A DNA stretch of 64,000 bases, taken from Actinomycetes bacterium. Lineage in GTDB: Bacteria; Actinomycetota; Acidimicrobiia; Spongiisociales; UBA5794. The notes under the pieces are model-generated. The model was given only the letters and a program-made list of their open reading frames with translations, searched no databases and had not been told where the DNA came from. Numbering within the stretch: the first letter of the stretch is position 1; every line of letters begins with the position of its first letter. The DNA lies in the NCBI GenBank assembly GCA_024638645.1, contig JAHEJX010000002.1, positions 22,573 through 86,572 on the forward strand, given 5' to 3'. Below are positions 60,556 to 64,000 of the stretch, piece by piece. Made by a program: the position numbers and the translations under genes.

Positions 60556-60654
60556 GCCGCAAGACGTTAGCTGCGCAGTCCCTCAGGTGAAGAGGGGCAC
60601 AGCCACCCACTGCTGTCGTATCGTTAGGACGGCACCATGCGGCAGGCGAGCCCC

Positions 60655-60954
60655 CTAGCTCGCAATAGCTCCGGCACCACGTCTGACGAGACGCCGACGT
60701 TGCTTCTCGGTCATTCCGCCCCATATCCCGAAGCGAATGTCGGCCTCGAAAGCGTATTCGAGGCAGTCGTACTGAACGGGACACGTGGCGCAGATAGCCA
60801 GTGCTTCCTTTTCTTGCGACCTGTTTTCGGGGAAGAAGATATTGGCGTCTTTGTCCCGACAGGCGGAGAAGACGACCCAGGGCCGCTCCTCAGTGATCGG
60901 CACCGGCAAGATTTCCGACCCACTAGAGCGGGTGTTGGTTCCTTGATATGTCAT
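60655..60954 (-). CDS. WhiB-family iron-sulfur transcriptional regulator
   Basis: SACRDKDANIFFPENRSQEKEALAICATCPVQYDCLEYAFEADIRFGIWGGMTEKQRRRL: four Cys and GIWGG. ATG at 60952-60954. Confidence 0.95.
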   Translation of the reverse strand: MTYQGTNTRSSGSEILPVPITEERPWVVFSACRDKDANIFFPENRSQEKEALAICATCPVQYDCLEYAFEADIRFGIWGGMTEKQRRRLVRRGAGAIAS

Positions 60955-61003
60955 GGTCCTGGCACCTCCATGAGGTGTGGCGGGTGGTCGCCCCATCACC
61001 CAT

Positions 61004-61567
61004 ATGACGTCTCAGCCCCCCGATGAGTTCCCGGAGAACCGACGGATAAGTGCCCTGTTCAGAGCGCTACAATTGTGGTCTCCACCAGGTGTGTGGTTGG
61101 TTCAACGCAAGGAGGCACCTCTGCTCTACTTCGCGTATACGGCGCGGATATCTCCAGACGAGATGGCGAACGTCGCCCCTGGCGCCGAATTTCAATTCAT
61201 TGCCCATCTTCCACAATGGGGCCTCGACTTTCCTATGAAGAACCGCACGTGGAACGGCGGTCTGCCCACTGTGAAGCCCGAGGAGGGAAGCACCGTATGG
61301 GGAGCCGTCTTTGACGTACCAAGCGAAGAGTTCGAGCAGCTCGACGCTGTGGAATCAAGTGAGAAAAGGACCGCAACAACCGTCGAGGCGATGGATCGCA
61401 CGGGCAAGAGGCATCAGGTCACAGTGCACGTGCACAACGGTAGGCGCAACGGCAGCCACGACCCGTCTCCTGAGTACCTCCAACTGATGCTGGCCGGCTC
61501 CAAGCACTGGAGTCTGCCGGCGGGTTGGATTGCAGGGCTGGAAGAGCACCTCCGCAACGGCCACTGA
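61004..61567 (+). CDS. gamma-glutamylcyclotransferase-like (GGCT fold) protein
   Basis: LLYFAYTARISPDEMANVAPGAEFQFIAHLPQWGLDFP...EGSTVWGAVFDVPSEEFEQLDAVE. Confidence 0.6.
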   Translation: MTSQPPDEFPENRRISALFRALQLWSPPGVWLVQRKEAPLLYFAYTARISPDEMANVAPGAEFQFIAHLPQWGLDFPMKNRTWNGGLPTVKPEEGSTVWGAVFDVPSEEFEQLDAVESSEKRTATTVEAMDRTGKRHQVTVHVHNGRRNGSHDPSPEYLQLMLAGSKHWSLPAGWIAGLEEHLRNGH

Positions 61568-61958
61568 TATCAACTGGGGAGCCGTCGCCCTCGGCGCAAT
61601 GGGCGGTCTGGGCTTGGCCCTCGTCGCTTTTCTCGTCCTGGGAATCACAGGCGTCGCCGACGCCACCGCCGGAGCGGCCGCGCTGATCTTTCTCCAGTAT
61701 TCCGCCCAGATTGCGGCCGGCTACATCGGTGGCCGAATGGCCGGCCAATCGCGCGTTGCCCATGGTGGCCTCGCCGGGCTGCTGATGGCTGCAATCGGGG
61801 CCGCCATCGGGCTCGGCTTTTCCGCTGCCGAATCGAATCTGGGCCTGATAGTCCTGGCTCTGCTAATCGCTCTGACGACGGGTAGTGCGGGCGGAGCCCT
61901 CGCTCAATACCTCGATGAGGGTGGCCAATCTGTGGCACCCCCTTCCAACGAGGCTTGA
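61530..61958 (+). CDS. small integral membrane protein (TIGR04086-like)
   Basis: Four predicted TM helices; GYIGGRMAGQSRVAHGGLAGLLMA. Exact start uncertain. Confidence 0.6.
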   Translation: MQGWKSTSATATDINWGAVALGAMGGLGLALVAFLVLGITGVADATAGAAALIFLQYSAQIAAGYIGGRMAGQSRVAHGGLAGLLMAAIGAAIGLGFSAAESNLGLIVLALLIALTTGSAGGALAQYLDEGGQSVAPPSNEA

Positions 61959-61977
61959 TTTGATGTACGTTTTCATT

Positions 61978-62319
<342 letters not shown>

Positions 62320-62331
<12 letters not shown>

Positions 62332-62377
62332 TTTGAGCCCGGAGGCGTTGGCCTCCGGGCTCAAATCGTACGAGTCC
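62320..62377. repeat. about 26-bp interrupted inverted repeat overlapping rnpB 3' end
   Basis: GGACTCG-A-GCGATTTGAGCCCGGAGGC-GTTG-GCCTCCGGGCTCAAATCGT-A-CGAGTCC. Confidence 0.85.
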
Positions 62378-62476
62378 GGTGTCCCGCATCCCTTATCCGC
62401 AAGCCAACAAACAGATCGGAAAGGGAAGAGCGCCCGGCGCCGCACCATTGCGGAGCAACAGCTTCAGAGCTGAGGA

Positions 62477-62505
62477 AAAGCTCGCAGCAAGCCTGCTTGC
62501 TGCGA
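62477..62505 (-). terminator. intrinsic terminator of the response-regulator gene
   Basis: On the - strand TCGCAGCAAG-CAGG-CTTGCTGCGA followed by GCTTTT, just 3' of CDS 62511..63401. Confidence 0.8.
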
Positions 62506-62510
62506 AACAA

Positions 62511-63401
62511 TCAACCCCAGTCGCTCATGACTACGTAAGCGCCGGTGCTGACTGTGCCTTCTTCGTGACGAGCGGTGAATGTGGCCACGATGGCACCGTC
62601 ACGATCGCCGAGGGCGGCGACATGTTTGGCGCTGACTCGGAAGTAGATGGGGTGGCCGGAGGGGTGCAGGAATCGAACGTCGGCCGGACCGGGCTCGCCG
62701 GCAACTAGCTTCTTCCAATCGACCATGTCGTTCGGGTGCAGCATCTCGTCAATCGCTGTTGCGGCGACTTCTTCGAGGGACCGTCCCAAGGCGTGAGCTA
62801 CGGCAGGCTCCATGAAGATAATGTGTTCTTCGTCGATTACGGCTACGCCGACCGGCTTGTTCGTGTCGTCCAACGCGGCCGCAGCCGGCTGGGAGACGGC
62901 AGCCGATTCAACTGCCGAGGCCACCGGCTGGTTGGTCGGCCAGGGCGTGACGCCCGGCATCTCGGCAACCTTCTGGCGCTCATGATCTTTGCGCCCCATC
63001 GCAAACGCAACGGACCGCTCGAGGTCGTCGGGATTGACTGCGCCCTTTACGAGGTAGTCCTGGGCGCCCCCGGCGATTGCTTTGCGGGCAACCTCGGCGT
63101 CCTCGTGTGAGGACAACACGACGATGGGCACTAGAGGGTCGGCGTTGCGAACACCGTGGAGCGAATCCATACCATCAGCGTCGGGGAGGACGAGGTCGAG
63201 GAGCACACATGCCGGAGGATCAGCCTTGATCGCGGCAACCGCCTCTTCGAGGCTGCGGGCATGACGGACTTCGGCCACCTCGTTGGGGGGCCACACGTCA
63301 GCAAGCATCGACTTGACGAGCCGCAGATGGAGTGGGTTGTCCTCCACCAGCAGCAGATCCGGCATCAGGCGATGCCGTTTGCGAGCTGGATCCTCGGTCA
63401 T
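62511..63401 (-). CDS. response regulator receiver plus PAS-domain protein
   Basis: DLLLVEDNPLHLRLVKSMLADV...CVLLDLVLPDADGMD...VVLSSHEDAEVARKAIAGGAQDYLVKGA; C-terminal PAS-like region. Confidence 0.9.
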   Translation of the reverse strand: MTEDPARKRHRLMPDLLLVEDNPLHLRLVKSMLADVWPPNEVAEVRHARSLEEAVAAIKADPPACVLLDLVLPDADGMDSLHGVRNADPLVPIVVLSSHEDAEVARKAIAGGAQDYLVKGAVNPDDLERSVAFAMGRKDHERQKVAEMPGVTPWPTNQPVASAVESAAVSQPAAAALDDTNKPVGVAVIDEEHIIFMEPAVAHALGRSLEEVAATAIDEMLHPNDMVDWKKLVAGEPGPADVRFLHPSGHPIYFRVSAKHVAALGDRDGAIVATFTARHEEGTVSTGAYVVMSDWG

Positions 63402-63584
63402 TCAGTTTCTCCCCAGATAGCGGCAACAAGTCGACCGCCTAACTAGTTCTTCGGCGCGTATTGGCTGGTTCTTGAAGATAACTATTCGACAAATAGGCGC
63501 GTTGGTCCATGCCCAAACGGGCCACTATTCCTTCCCGATCGACGCCGGCCGGCTGGTCGCAATGACCCCCGTCGCTGCACGAAT

Positions 63585-64000
63585 TCAGTCGAGATCGAAG
63601 CGGTCGTTTTCCATGACCTTCACCCATCCGGAAACGAATGCATCGAGGAACAGCTCGTCGCCGCCGACAGCACCGTACTCCTCGGCGATGGCACGCAACT
63701 GGCTGTTGGAGCCGAAGAGCAGGTCGACCCGCGTTCCGGTCCACTTCAGCTCGCCGGTCGCTCGATCGTGCCCTGCGAAGACATCCTCCGCCTCACCGAC
63801 CGCAGACCACTTGACCGTCATGTCGAGCAGGTTCGTGAAGAAGTCTGCCGTCAACTGACCCGCGCGGTCGGTGAAGACACCGTGGCCATTGGAGCCGACA
63901 TTGGCGTTCAGCACCCGGAGGCCTCCGACGAGGGCGGTCATCTCGGGCGCCGACAGATTCAGCATGAATGCCTTGTCGATCAGGAGATGCTCGGCCGGGA
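63585..64000 (-). CDS. katG: catalase-peroxidase, C-terminal part (5' end beyond window)
   Basis: [63 protein letters not shown]...[28 protein letters not shown]. Confidence 0.94.
   Translation of the reverse strand, partial: PAEHLLIDKAFMLNLSAPEMTALVGGLRVLNANVGSNGHGVFTDRAGQLTADFFTNLLDMTVKWSAVGEAEDVFAGHDRATGELKWTGTRVDLLFGSNSQLRAIAEEYGAVGGDELFLDAFVSGWVKVMENDRFDLD

Noticed and set aside
60556-60654. Possible trp attenuator upstream of trpD
   Set aside because: Looked for a leader with clustered Trp codons; only one isolated TGG in a plausible frame and no terminator.

Overview
High-GC actinobacterial-type chromosomal segment (taxon inferred from WhiB, a Cpa/Cdc48-like AAA ATPase, the ilvBNC-leuA-leuB order, a TCGAAC-N4-GTTCGA SOS box and F420-type LLM oxidoreductase). 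Almost entirely coding and mostly core metabolism: ROK kinase (partial), ArsA-like ATPase, QueG, HPPD, CorA, ilvB-ilvN-ilvC-leuA-leuB, M1 peptidase, sigma/anti-sigma/MscS, pntAA-AB-B, ABC exporter, metK, AlkA-like glycosylase, TPM protein, SpoU methyltransferase, DnaQ/UvrC-N fusion, Cpa-like AAA, the histidine cluster (hisA divergent from yerC-like-hisG-D-C-B-H-F-IE), a 12-kb MoxR/DUF58/VWA/ABC operon, a TlpA-like gene interrupted by TGA, trpD, whiB, rnpB, a response regulator and the katG 3' part. No tRNA, CRISPR array or mobile element was recognised. Strongest unannotated signals: (1) a candidate selenoprotein at 58822..59448(-): in-frame TGA exactly where a TlpA/thioredoxin WCxxC first Cys should be, followed by a perfect 7-bp stem/5-nt loop with bacterial-SECIS-like geometry; (2) a branched-chain amino acid attenuator upstream of ilvB (near-leaderless MTTDTLVLID* plus terminator); (3) a leucine leader ORF (...GHLLLT*) overlapping the ilvC stop, upstream of leuA; (4) a 28-bp palindrome between hisA and a TrpR/YerC-like gene; (5) a perfect SOS box over the annotated start of the DnaQ/UvrC fusion. 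All calls come from reading sequence and translations; no searches or folding programs were run.
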